Position numbers and translations under genes: made by a program. Shown in pieces: positions 26,660 through 37,559 of a DNA stretch of 64,000 nt (its first letter is position 1; each line of letters starts with the position of its first letter). The stretch lies in contig NC_134455.1 in NCBI RefSeq assembly GCF_047948215.1, positions 293,347,647 to 293,411,646 on the forward strand, in the 5' to 3' direction. The notes under the pieces were generated by a model. The model did no database searches and was not told the DNA's origin. It worked only from the letters and a program-made list of their open reading frames with translations. This DNA is from Lycorma delicatula (Eukaryota; Arthropoda; Insecta; Hemiptera; Fulgoridae).

Positions 26660-29569
26660 CTTTTTCTATTTCTTTTTTTTGTAGAGGTGGGGAATCCATT
26701 TTACAGACGCCGAAGCAGTGTCGGGGTCGCTAACTGGTCCCGCTAAGTTTTAGAAAGAGCGTATGTATACCTGCGCACTACCGACTAAACCTCCACACCT
26801 GGCTATCCACCCTCCCTGGCATAGCTAATAACGCATTCCATCAGGTAGGAGGAGATCGCCCACACACAGTCATACGTCACATCATACTACAAGTACAGAT
26901 CTTAAGTTAAAAACACAATATAGATTCTTACATGTGATCATTAAATAGTCAGTACAAAACACAATATAAATTTTACATGATACATGTACAAATACAGCTA
27001 ACCATATACAACAAACAATGTAATACCTAAAGCTAAACGTTATGTAAGTACTAGAAGATAAAAACAAAAATACAGAGTATGTCACACCAGAAGCGCAACC
27101 CACAGAAGCTGCACACAGCTGTTACTCATTTCACAGATACAGTACCTACCTAAAATACCAAGCCACCCAGGCTGCCATCCAACACCTGTGCGAAGTGCCC
27201 GCAGCTTCATCGCGCCAAGGCGACCCCCACGCGCCCGGGGGGGGTCCGCCTAGGTGTTCGGCCGAGAACCTATCCGCCCACGTGTCCTCTGACGCCTAGC
27301 ACTTATGCGGGTCTCTGCCAGGTAATTAGGTCCTGCAGGACTGTCCTGGTATAGTCAGCGACAGCCTTCCAGTTCGTCTCCGAGTGCAATAATAAATCTT
27401 GCACTTCTTCTGGTGTGAACATATACTCTTTATGTAAAACATCTAATAGATCTTTTCTCTCACAATCGTATCTTGCGCACTTAGAAAACACATGGTAGGC
27501 GGTTTTCTCCCCGTGGCAGACAAGACATTCATCGGAATGGTCCAGGCAGAATCTGAACAGGTAGGACCTAAACCCTCCATGGCCAGTCAGGAACTGCGTT
27601 AAGTAATAAGCTAGGGAGCCGTGGCGTCTGCCGCTCCATCGCTTGACATCACTAAGCATCCGATGTGTCTAACGTCCCTTCTCGCACCAGTCCCATCTCC
27701 GCTGCCATATGTTGTTCATCTCGACCATTATGTTATTATTTTTCTGCCTTCTCTCTTCTGGTGAGAGAGCCCAATCTCCCACATCCTTGTCCGTTGCTCA
27801 CCACCAGGTCGATAAGAAGAAGTTCCGCTAGAACTTCTGCAGCCGCTCCTGAGACAGTCCGGTATCCGGATATGACCCGTAGACAGCACCGTCTGTGATA
27901 TGTTGCCAGTATTCCCCTGTATTTGGCGTATACCATGACTCCCGCCCACACCTCTGCACCGTACAGTAGTGTGGAGTGGGCCACGCTTACCAGGATTCTT
28001 CTTCGGTATTGCTTTGGTCCGTTTCAGTTAGGCAGCAGGGCGGCAACTAGCCCCATGACCCTGTCCGCCTTCTTGCTTGCCTCTACAGCATGCGTCCCAA
28101 ATCGCAGCCTGGTATCAATCCAGATGCCTAAATCTTTTACGGCCGGCCTGGATGTGATGCGCTGTCCTTCGATGGTGATTGTCAGCCTGGGTCGCCTTTT
28201 AGCTGTTGATATCATATCCGCCTCTGTTTTCTCGGGTGACATTTGCAACTCGACTTCTTGCGCCCATTCTTTGATGCTTTCATAGCCGTTGTATATCTTT
28301 CCCACCGCCTCTCTTTTGGTAACTGCATCGACCACCATGACGAGGTCATCCGCATATCCCGTTAGTGCAACTCCTAGGGGCAGCTGCAGGCGGAAGACTC
28401 TGTCATATGCAAGGTTCCAGAGGGTTGGTCCAAGGGCCGACCCCTGAAGTACTCCCCTATCCAGTGCACGTTCCACTACCCCATCCTCCACTTCGCAGAT
28501 TAATTTACGCCCAGTCAAATATGAAATTATTATTCTGGTAATGTATCCAGGTATCCCACAGGATATTAAGGAATGCTTAATAGCTGCGTGAGTGATGCTA
28601 TTAAAAGCATTCCTGATATATGGTGACCAATACACACATCCTGCTTGTGGTCCGGCCTCAGTCATCGCGTGTAATTCTGCGAGTCATCTCGCATACTGTA
28701 GTTACCGCGTCTAGAGCAGACTTACCTCTCCGGAAACCATATTTTTTCGAAGAGAGTCTGGCCATCCCTTCAACAGCCTCAACAAGCCTGTGCTGTAGCA
28801 TTCGCTCTAAGAGTTTGACAACTGCATCTATCATTGCGAGTGGCCTGTACGAAATGGGGAGCTCCGGATCTTTTCCTGGTTTGTGCACTAGTTCGAGCCT
28901 TTGTCTCTTCCATACTTCTGGGAACACTCCTTCTACCAGACAGGTGTTAAACACGTCGAGGAACATTTCCGGTTCGGCCCTGGCCGCTACTTTAATAACT
29001 AAGTTAGGCAGGAGTTGTGGCCCAGGTGACTTATCTGCTGGCATCCGTACTACAGCAGCAGCCAGCTCCTCTTTGGTGAAGGGTGGTGGGGTCATTCTTG
29101 TTCTTCCATAGCGATCATATCCCCACGAGGAAATAGACCATCGATGATACGTGTGATTTCGTTACGTTCCCTTGTAATGGGTTCCCTGGGTCTCAGTCCT
29201 TTTTACTAAAAGTCTATAAGATCTCCCCCATGGGTCTGTGTCTATTTCCGCCAATAGTCGCCGCCAACAGGATTTCTTGGAGTCCTAATCATCGCTCTGA
29301 GTTGCCTCCTGTGTTCTTTAAGTTGGGCCTTGTATAACTCTCTCGGCGAATCCAGGTGCGCACGTGTTGTCAGCCTTCTAAATTTATGGCACTCTTTTCT
29401 ATTCTCTCCTATTTCTGGGGTCCACCAGTACACAGGTGGATGTCCCCTGCAAGGATATCTTCTTGGAAGTGTGTTAACACACACATCTCTGAATGAGTTG
29501 ATCAGGTACTTTGCTTTCCCTTCAGCTGTAGCTATCGCAGTAGTGCCCCGTAAGTTAAGTGTCCCAGTG
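26660..29569 (-). mobile_element. 5'-truncated R1-clade-like LINE, relatively young
   Basis: A block of markedly higher GC than its surroundings, bounded by a perfect 15-bp target-site duplication, with an A-rich 3' tail next to 26660. Minus-strand coding order: a pre-RT segment (29242-29484); RT N-terminal part with KSPGPQLLPNLV, SYRPLAMIDAVVKLLER and KKYGFRRGKSALDAV (28658-29095); RT C-terminal part with YADD at residues 104-107 of its frame (28024-28665); a post-RT thumb-like part (27736-27984); and a C-terminal part with a CLVCHGEKTAYHVFSKC zinc-knuckle-like motif (27303-27659). ORF1 and the endonuclease are absent, as expected for 5' truncation in target-primed reverse transcription. Only a few frameshifts separate the parts, so the insertion is recent compared with other LINEs here. 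R1 assignment is by motif impression. Confidence 0.88.
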
Positions 29570-29584
29570 ATTCTAGATTGGCTT
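29570..29584. repeat. Target-site duplication, 5' side of R1-like LINE
   Basis: Second copy of ATTCTAGATTGGCTT; the flanking bases on each side differ, so the duplication is exactly 15 bp. Confidence 0.9.
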
Positions 29585-29803
29585 AGCTCGTACTATCTTA
29601 CAGTTAAAGGCATTTTGATCTGTTTCAATACTTTTATAATATTTGCTTTTTTGATTCTTGCAAACAATGTTTGTCATGTGGTCGTTTGATTATTATAAAA
29701 CTATCCATGTTTTATAAGAGATAAATCAAAAATATTTTATTTGGAATAAAATTTTAAAACTATTAAAAATATAACTTCTACGTGTCTATTAAAATGTGAA
29801 ATA

Positions 29804-30174
29804 TGTTAAGATTCATATGTTTTCTTTGTCTTCTTGCTTATTGTAAACATCTCCTGTCATTTTCTTATTTGTTAATGAACCAACTGATCTTAATAATTGT
29901 TAGAATTAATTATATGAATTTACTTTCCTTTAAGATGTAGTGGCAACAACATCACTAAATTTTTATTGTTCTAGCTAGACACATTTAATATATATTCAAA
30001 ATGTGAATAAATATGATTGTAACTAAAAACATAAATTATTATAACTCATTGCAACGTTTAATTCCAAATTTTTAAAGTAAATAAAGGAAGTGATTATTAA
30101 TTGGTTATCCGGCATTACTTAACGTATACAGTTTACACAACCAACGAATTGCTACCGGCTGAAATTGTTGTACA
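29804..30174 (+). repeat. BEL/Pao LTR, left copy
   Basis: About 371 bp, TGTTAAGATTCAT to GAAATTGTTGTACA. It is the inverted counterpart of 35078-35468 with the same internal order of blocks (for example CTAGCTAGACA, AATATATATTCAAAATGTGA, AAATAAAGGAAGTGATTATT). It has TG...CA ends as in LTRs. It is followed directly by GTAAT, the reverse complement of ATTAC, and then by pol on the opposite strand. Confidence 0.8.
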
Positions 30175-31224
30175 GTAATCGGGTTCAGGTAAAGACATAA
30201 GTGGACAACCGATAAGAGAATGTCCAGGCGACAGTGGTTCGGATCGCTATGACCTGTAGAAACAGTAAGAATGGGACGAGAATTAAGATAGGCGCTTGAA
30301 CCTGTGTTAAAACCGTATTCAATTCTTCAGAGTTCAAGATTGTCCCACTACTCGACGTAGGTGATATTTTACGACGAAGAAGGTGGAATGAATGACCATG
30401 ATATATTTTGTTTGGTTGAAAAGAGTTGAATGTTTGATAGTTTCCGAATTTAAGAATTTAAATAAGTCATACAAAATATTTTCGGAAATATTCAACAGAA
30501 ATTGGAACATTATCGGAAAAGATTTGGGTAGGAATAACTCTTTGTGAAATAAATCTCTTGAGTGTTGCTATGAATGACTGTGTAATCAAATCAGAGACTG
30601 TCTTAATGAATTGCCTTAGTATTGAGGCATATAAAACGATTTACTTAAGGCTTTGGACTTCTGGCCGCCATGAATAAATGTAACTGGACCTCCATAGTCT
30701 ATTTCACAGGCAGAGAATGGACGAGATGGTATTACTTTGAAAGGTGGTAACTGACCCAGTTTTTGTATTTGAGTTTTTGCGTTAAAACGAAAAAATCAAA
30801 TACTTACTAATGGTTGATGAAATGCTTCTTTTAGCATTTAAGATCCAGTATTTCTGGCGTAATGAATGATGCGTCAATTCTATACCAGATTGTAATAGAC
30901 GTAAATGCTCAGTAGTAATAATAAATTTAGTTATATTTGCATTTGAGTGGAGGATAATAGGATGTTTAGCTTGATAATATAATAAAGAGTGTTGAAATCT
31001 ACCTCTCACTCGTAATAGTCGTAAGTCATCCAGAAGTGGGTCAAGTGAAATGATTTTACTTTGATTAAAAACAATTTTATTTTTTTTTTTTTAAGTTTAT
31101 TTATTTCATCACTAAAATTTACACGTTGAGACTGATTTATGAAAAAGGTAAGGGTCTGATTTAATTCCCTTGTAGTTAAATTACCAGTGATTCGTAACGA
31201 CCGATTTAATTTAAGATTGTTCAT
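30175..31224 (-). pseudogene. BEL/Pao pol: integrase region, cut off at an LTR junction
   Basis: Minus-strand fragments include a zinc-binding-like stretch (HHSLRQKYWI at about 30850), PFKVIPSRPFSACEIDYGGP at about 30690-30750 (the integrase core start in BEL elements) and SPGHSLIGCPLMSLPEPDY at 30175-30231, a hallmark near the end of BEL integrase. The frame stops being pol exactly where the left LTR begins; its continuation is found on the plus strand at 35469. Several frameshifts and stops are present, so it is inactive. Confidence 0.8.
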
Positions 31225-31299
31225 AAATCGGAAACAAAAGCTAAATGTAAGAATTAACTGATATAAAAATGAAAATTATTGTGTATGGTCAACTAAAAC

Positions 31300-32830
31300 C
31301 GTATGTATTAAGGATGTTGATATATTCTTAATTTTTTCTATAAGACATTTCCGATCCTTACTATAATTAATAAAGTTAATATGAACATTTGGCCGATGAG
31401 GTGAAAATTGTAAGAGCCAAGAGGTAAATGCCACCAAAGCGACATATCAATTAATTTACTTTGGTTACAATCCCCAGACAATACATCATCTGGATTTTCC
31501 AAAAACTTAATTATAGTGTCATTTAGCATTTGAGGTATCTCTTTGAATTTCAGTAATTCTATTCTAATAAATACCTTCCAAGCAGACCGATGTCCATAAA
31601 TCCAGGACAATATTATTGTTGAACCTGAATACAAATTTATTTCATTAATATGTATATTCAAAGCATTGATTATTTTCACTAATAAACGTGAGAGTAGTAA
31701 ACAACCAGATAATTAAAGTCTTGATAGTGTTATTTGCTTTAAAAGAGCAAGTCTTGATTTGAAACAAAGTAAATTACAAGAAATTTTTTGATTAGAAAAT
31801 AAAGTTCGAATGTAGATACAACAGCCGTAACCCTTTTTGGAGGCGTCTGAAAATCCGTGTATTTGGGATGAGTTAACCTCAGCTCCATTGCTGAATTTAA
31901 TTAGACGATTTACCTTATTCACTTAAGTGCAACTGATTGTATGCCAGAGATAACATTGTTGTGGATAATCTATCATTCTAATTAATTTTAAGTTGCCATA
32001 AAGATTGCAGAAAACATTTATGATAGAAGACAATAGGACCAATAAGACCTAATGGATCAAATACTCCTGCAATAATAGAGAGAATAATTCTTTTAGTATC
32101 AATAGAAGAGTAATTTGAGATAATGTGTCTAGAATTGTAATTCATGTTCCTGTACTAAAGGAATAGAACAATTATGCTCAGGAGTAGAAATATTGAGATT
32201 ATTAGAGAACCATTGAAGAAATGAAAAACCATAACGTTGGAGTAGATTAGAAACAGCAACCTTTAGTTGGATAGCTTCATCTAGATGGTCAAAACCTGAA
32301 ATAAAATCAACATAAAAATCATTTCTAATAGCATTGCATGTTAATAGGAAATCTCTTTGGTTTTCATTTGATATTTGAACTTGGCATCTAGTGCTAATTA
32401 TGGAGCAGAATCGGTTCCATTTGTTATTGTCCTAAGTGCAAAATGTTGTTGATTTGGAGATTCACGCCACAAAATGCGTTGTAAATTAATGTCATAAGGT
32501 TTAACTAGTATTCATTTTCGACGATTCATTTTCGCTATGTCTGATGTAATGGTATAGTTATGAATTCTAAATCTAAGTATTATTGAGAATAAATCCTGTT
32601 GGACAACAGGCCCACTAATAATGTATCATTAAGAGATAAACCATTAGAGGTTTTAGTTGAGCCATCGAAGACAATTCGCATTTTAGTAGTTAGATTTGTG
32701 AACTTAAATACTGGGTGGTGAGGAAAGTAATAAATATCTGATTTATTAGTTAATAAATCGTCAGAATTAAATAATGACATATGACCTAATCTTAAGTATT
32801 CTTGCATAAAGGCGGAATATTCCATTTTAA
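31300..32830 (-). pseudogene. BEL/Pao pol: reverse transcriptase and RNase H-like region
   Basis: Fragments read MRIVFDGSTKTSNGLSLNDT (RT start typical of BEL/Pao, about 32620-32690), IHGFSDASKKGYGCCIYIR (a conserved FSDAS block, about 31800-31860) and LSWIYGHRSAWKVFI-like sequence (31560-31610). Stops and shifts break the frame throughout. It lies downstream of the protease in the usual gag-protease-RT-RNase H-integrase order. Confidence 0.75.
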
Positions 32831-33081
32831 GATTAGAATTGTTGCATAATCTTCATCCCAGATATAAGATCCCATTTTTAGCATTAATGAAAGGATCACC
32901 TAGCCGTCGTTTATCGGATCAGAATCAGTTTCATGAATTTTCCAAAAATTTTAAATATAGTTGAATGATCTGAGATATTTTTGCTTGTAAAAAGGAATGT
33001 AACAGTATTTTTATGTTTAAATTTATTAGGAAGACAACCACTAAGAATATATCCTAGCTTAGTCTCTTGAATAGGATATCT

Positions 33082-33483
33082 TTAATCTCGAATAAATTTA
33101 CGAGGTAAAATAAGATCTAAATAAAATTGGCCTCCCTTTAAAATATCAATATTATTTGATATATTAAATTTAGGATCTGTAAAGAGTAGATTTTGAGGTA
33201 GATTAATATGAGAAGTTTCAAATGTATGTAATGGAAGGTTATTAGTTAAGACTGACAAAACAGCACGATGCGTCTTGAATGAAATGTTTTTGTATCGTGA
33301 ATGCAATGTAAATACTACACTGTAATCAGATTTGGCTAATACATTCTTTATGCTTGAAATAGGCAAATCTTCTTTATTGAGTTGAAGTTCCAATTTGCTA
33401 GCAAACTTATGTGTGCAAAAGTTTAATTGACTGCCTGAATCTAATAAGATTCTACAGATATGAGAAATGATCAAAAAATTCAT
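33082..33483 (-). pseudogene. BEL/Pao aspartic protease region
   Basis: RILLDSGSQLNFCTHKFASK near 33390-33445 carries the D-S-G active-site motif of retroelement aspartic proteases with the Q-N-F context of BEL/Pao. About 130 residues remain open, ending in LPRKFIRD. It is flanked upstream by gag remnants and downstream by RT on the same strand. Confidence 0.75.
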
Positions 33484-33689
33484 CTATATTACATACAGCA
33501 GTAGACAAAGTTACATTTTTGTTTAATTGCGAACAAAAATCATTATTACTAAATTTATCATTACTTAATTTATAATCATTAAATTTATCACTATGAACGA
33601 GTGTGTTGTGTCTTTGTTGACATAAATTACGTAAGTTATTTAAGTAACATTGATTGTTAATATTTCTTTGTGAAAACACACGAGACAAA

Positions 33690-34750
33690 AATTATTATGT
33701 TATTATTATGTTCTAAAAAGTCTCTTCGTTCATCATTGGAAAATTAAATTTTTTTTTTCATTTTTGTAATTGATGATTGAGATTACAAAATAAACAAGGT
33801 TTAAAGTTAGATCTAGAATAATAAGTTACAGTATGTTGTTTGTGATTCTTGTTAACGTTTGAAGTAGGATGTTTGCGATGAGATTTAAACGCACTGTTGT
33901 AATGTTGTCCTTTAATATTTCCAATACTGAATTGTGATTTTGTAGCTCTTAAACTAAGATTTTCCAGGTTGTGTCATCTGGTCTCAAAAAATTCTAGGAA
34001 CTCTTGAAAGGTTGGACATCCCTTATTTGATAATCTTTTCTTTCATAATCTGCCAGTATTATAATCTAAGCTTGTTGTTAGAAATTGAATTACAATGAAT
34101 TTGAATACGTTAACCGGAAGTTGCATTGCTTCAAGTGAGTTGACAAATGAAGAAATGTCTAATGAATCTAGATAGAAGATCTAATGATTCCGTTTAAAAA
34201 ATTTTTTTAAATGCGATCTGCATTAAAATATGCAATCATAAGTTTATAATCAAATTGTTATCAATAAATATAATGCGATTTTATAATTTTCATTTATTAA
34301 TGGAAGATTTTTAATAAAGGCTAATGTTTCATTTCTTATTTTTGAATATATTTTAATTCTTTTCGAGTGTGGATTCAAGAATTTCGTCTTTAAATAATGG
34401 TGAATTGATAGGTTGCAATTTTAATTGTTTAATAGCTGTGTCTGCAGAATGTTCTTGATTACTTTGCATATGCTGATTATTTAATAAATGTTGCAACTTA
34501 CATTCTGTGTTGCATAAATTTTCCTCACTTGTTCTCGATCTGAAGATAAACTATCATTATCAACGTCCATTTCTAATTGTATCTGAATGGAATCATATTT
34601 GCGTGCAAATCAAACAGATTTCGTAATTCGACTTTCAAAGCGTAGTTGTCATCTTGTAACGCGTCAAATTTATCCGCGAGTATTCCAATTCTTGTAAAGA
34701 AAGCCTTAAGTGATTTTCTTTGTCTTAATAATTGTTATTTATCCATAATG
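33690..34750 (-). pseudogene. BEL/Pao gag region
   Basis: The minus strand starts at about 34745 with MDK and RKSLKAFFTRIGILADKF, resembling BEL Gag starts. Later blocks are FLEFFETR near 33985 and a zinc knuckle start KPCLFCNLNHQ near 33790-33815. Stops are frequent. The order and strand agree with the protease and pol remnants downstream. Confidence 0.65.
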
Positions 34751-35077
34751 ATTACAATAACTAATATAGCTGACAAAACAAAGTAAAATTAAATTACATA
34801 AATAATATTATATAGATTGTGGTGTTAACGTAAATTACGAACCCAGTTCCAATGTAGTGAAGAAAACTGTAAAATAATATTTTCGTTCATTCATAAGTTT
34901 ATTATTATTGAAGCTCTCCAATGAAGATTTAATTTGCCAAGCTGCAGTGTATTTAAATATATCACAATACTAGAACTTCACAAGTTCTAGTATATATTAT
35001 AAATATTCCATGTAATTATTTAATTATCCGGTCTTATCCATATTTTTTTATTATCCAGCCCGGAGGATCAAAAATAA
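34751..35077 (-). other. BEL/Pao 5' leader
   Basis: Non-coding stretch between the LTR and the gag start. Just inside the LTR the minus strand reads TTTTTGATCCTCCGGGCTGG, similar to leaders next to BEL LTRs. The primer-binding tRNA cannot be assigned with confidence. Confidence 0.45.
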
Positions 35078-35468
35078 TATACAACAATTTCAGCCACGGA
35101 GAAATTCATTGGTTGTGTAAACTGTATATATTAAGTAATGTCTGATAACCAATTGTTAATAATCACTTCCTTTATTTACTTTTAAAATTTAGAATTCATT
35201 AATTAAACGGCAATGGGTTATAATAATTTATGTTTTTAGTTACAATCATATTTATTCACATTTTGAATATATATTAAATATGTCTAGCTAGAACAATAAA
35301 AATTTAGTGATGTTGTTGCCACTACATCTTAAAGGAAAGTAAATTCATATAATTAATTCTAACAACTATTAAGATCAGCTGGTTCATTAACAAATAAAAA
35401 GAAATAAGAAGATGACAGGAGATGTTTACAATAAGCAAGAGGACAAAGAAAACAAATGAATCTGAACA
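35078..35468 (-). repeat. BEL/Pao LTR, middle copy (5' LTR of the minus-strand gag-pol)
   Basis: About 391 bp, inverted relative to the LTR at 29804-30174. The minus strand reads TGTTCAGATTCATTTG to CAATTTCTCCGTGG... ending in TTGTATA, where the last bases have mutated from TTGTACA. It is placed as the 5' LTR of the gag-pol remnants at 30175-34750. On its right it is followed immediately by ATTAC and the missing pol C-terminus on the plus strand. Confidence 0.8.
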
Positions 35469-35795
35469 ATTACAAAGAAATTGAAATTAACCGCCTAGGT
35501 TGTTGGAATTTACTCCAGAAATTCGTTCAATCCATCTGGAAATGATGGTCCAAGGACTAACTTCATTATCTCCAGGAGAGAAATAAATGGCGTTTCCCTT
35601 CGCCAATCTATCTGTTGGAGACTTAGTATTAATCTCTAAGGAGAACTGTTCACCAATACAATGGAAATTCGGAATTATCACTAAGTTTATCCAGTTCCTG
35701 ACCAATTAGTTCGAGTCGTCGATTTAAAGACTGCTAATGGTCAGCTCCGAAGACCTGTATATAAATTGTGTTTGCTGCCAGTTGCTGACAATTAA
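35469..35795 (+). pseudogene. BEL/Pao pol C-terminus, separated from the rest of pol
   Basis: After ATTAC at 35469-35473 the plus strand reads YKEIEINRLGCWNLLQKFVQ, then LHYLQERNKWRFPSP, VGDLVLISKENCSPIQW and at the end LCLLPV-like sequence. These are the last parts of a BEL integrase (RLxRW, LQxRxKW, GDLVLI). The text continues the minus-strand pol exactly where that breaks at LPEPDY. It has one or more frameshifts and stops. Confidence 0.8.
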
Positions 35796-35799
35796 TTGA

Positions 35800-36149
35800 A
35801 TATTGTTTATTTTTAAAAAAACCTTTCACATCTTACTAATTGAGAATATTTCTAAAATAATAATTTTATCGATCGATATTATACCTTATTATTGTAATTT
35901 ATATATTATATTTTATTAATATGCTTTCAATTGTGATTTATACAATGGTCATAAATTGTATATACTGTTATCGTAATGTAATATTCTGTATTTATATCAA
36001 TATATTTATATCTTACTCATTTGCTCTTAAACTTCTAACACTGTACTCTATAGACTAATTATTAAACTACATTTACATCTACTTATATACTACACGCAGG
36101 CACATACGTAGACAACACATACAACACACACACACAATGCGATGTTTAA
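35800..36149. other. Sequence between pol C-terminus and right LTR end
   Basis: AT-rich with a short CA run near 36122-36136. It should hold the 3' untranslated part and the start of the 3' LTR, but no boundary can be seen. Confidence 0.35.
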
Positions 36150-36274
36150 TTAATGAAGTGTAAATTTTGAAATTAAATAAAGAAAGTGATTATTAAAAAT
36201 TTGTTATCCGGAATTACTTAATGTATACAGTTTACTCAACCAACGAATTGCTCCGTGGCTGAAATTGTTGTACA
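36150..36274 (+). repeat. BEL/Pao LTR end, right copy (partial)
   Basis: About 125 bp ending in CTGAAATTGTTGTACA, in the same orientation as 29804-30174, with matching AAATAAAGAAAGTGATTATT and CAGTTTACTCAACCAACGAA blocks. Upstream of about 36150 it no longer resembles the other two LTRs, so either its other part has diverged or it belongs to a related subfamily. Confidence 0.7.
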
Positions 36275-36284
36275 GACGTCTCTA

Positions 36285-37555
36285 TATATTATCAAATTTG
36301 AAATCATTGTTAAATTAGAGGTAATAAGTTAGTGTCTAATTCTTTTAATTTTCTATTTATATGAAATCATCAAAATGTAAAAATAGATCATTGGAGGACA
36401 CTACTTTTTTTACTTTTGAGTGTTTTTCTTGCCATGAGTTTAAATAAAAATATTTTTTTAAATTTAAAAATAATTTATATTTCCGTTAGGGTTATGGTAA
36501 TTGATTTGATCGTTGTTTTCTGCCCTTGGCACTGTCGCTCTAACTTTGTAGTTAACGTGTTTCGGAGTACCTCCCATTCTCAAAACTACTTTTAGCACTC
36601 TAAAAGGAGTAAAACTACTTTTAGAAAACTGACTTTTAGGACTACTTTTTTATTTTTATTTATTTTTAAACAACTTTTAGAAAAGGTAGAGTGAAAATGC
36701 TAGGAAGGACAGAAAAAAACTCAAATCAAGTAATTTTTTAAAAACTATGTTTTATTTTCTACAAATATTTGAATTTTTTTACATAGTGAATTTAATATTG
36801 GGATGTAGTAAATTTTCAACAGTTTAAAAACAATTTTTTATTAAGTGAACCTCTACATTATTTAACATTTTCTCAATTGAGAATTTGTGTCCTTTGGGAC
36901 AAACGATTTTAAATAAAATTATAGAAACCATTTCAAAACCATAAAATAAATATCTCCCCCATTAATTTTTGAATCTATTTTATATACAATGATATTTCCA
37001 TTTATTTATTACCTTTTTTTTTGTTTAATTTTGTAATAGAATAGTGGTGGTATAGACTGCTTGTATAAAAAATTATGTTCATCAGAATTATTTCAGTTAT
37101 TTACAAAGTTTTAGTTTCTTTTATAAATTTCAGAAAATTTTCATGTTTTTAGATAATCTTGTAGATTGACTGTTATTCTCTATAACTCTATTCAGACTCT
37201 ATTTAGTTCTCTTATAAATTAATATGATAATTTCGTTTCTGTACATAAAAAACTTGTCTTATACATAAATTGTTTATTTAAAACTTATTATGATAATAAT
37301 TAGGTATTTTATAATTTTACATTAGATCAGAGAATTAATATTACTTTTATATGCGACCATCATTTTATTTCTACTCATATCTTTGATTTGCAGTCTAGCC
37401 TTATTTACAAAAACTTTTATCTGTAAAAAAAACACTTTTTTCGATAATTAAAATTATTTGATTGCAAATAAAAATCTAATAAATAAATTTATACAAATCT
37501 CGAGTACAATGTTTCCTTTTACAAATTAAAGTATTTTTCAAATAACACTGTTTTA
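36285..37555. repeat. Duplicated non-coding segment, copy 1
   Basis: Aligns by eye, in order and orientation, with 41175-42105: CAAATTTGAAATCA, TTTTCTTGCCATGAGTT against TTTTCTTGATAGAAGG, the TTTTATTTTCTACAAAT area, and ACAAATTAAAGTATTTTTC near 37525. No coding sequence recognised. Confidence 0.65.
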
Positions 37556-37559
37556 TATA

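Noticed and set aside
27665..29111. Plus-strand frames within the R1-like LINE (27665-27898, 27923-28285, 28620-29111)
   Set aside because: Antisense to reverse transcriptase, which carries YADD and other RT motifs on the minus strand.
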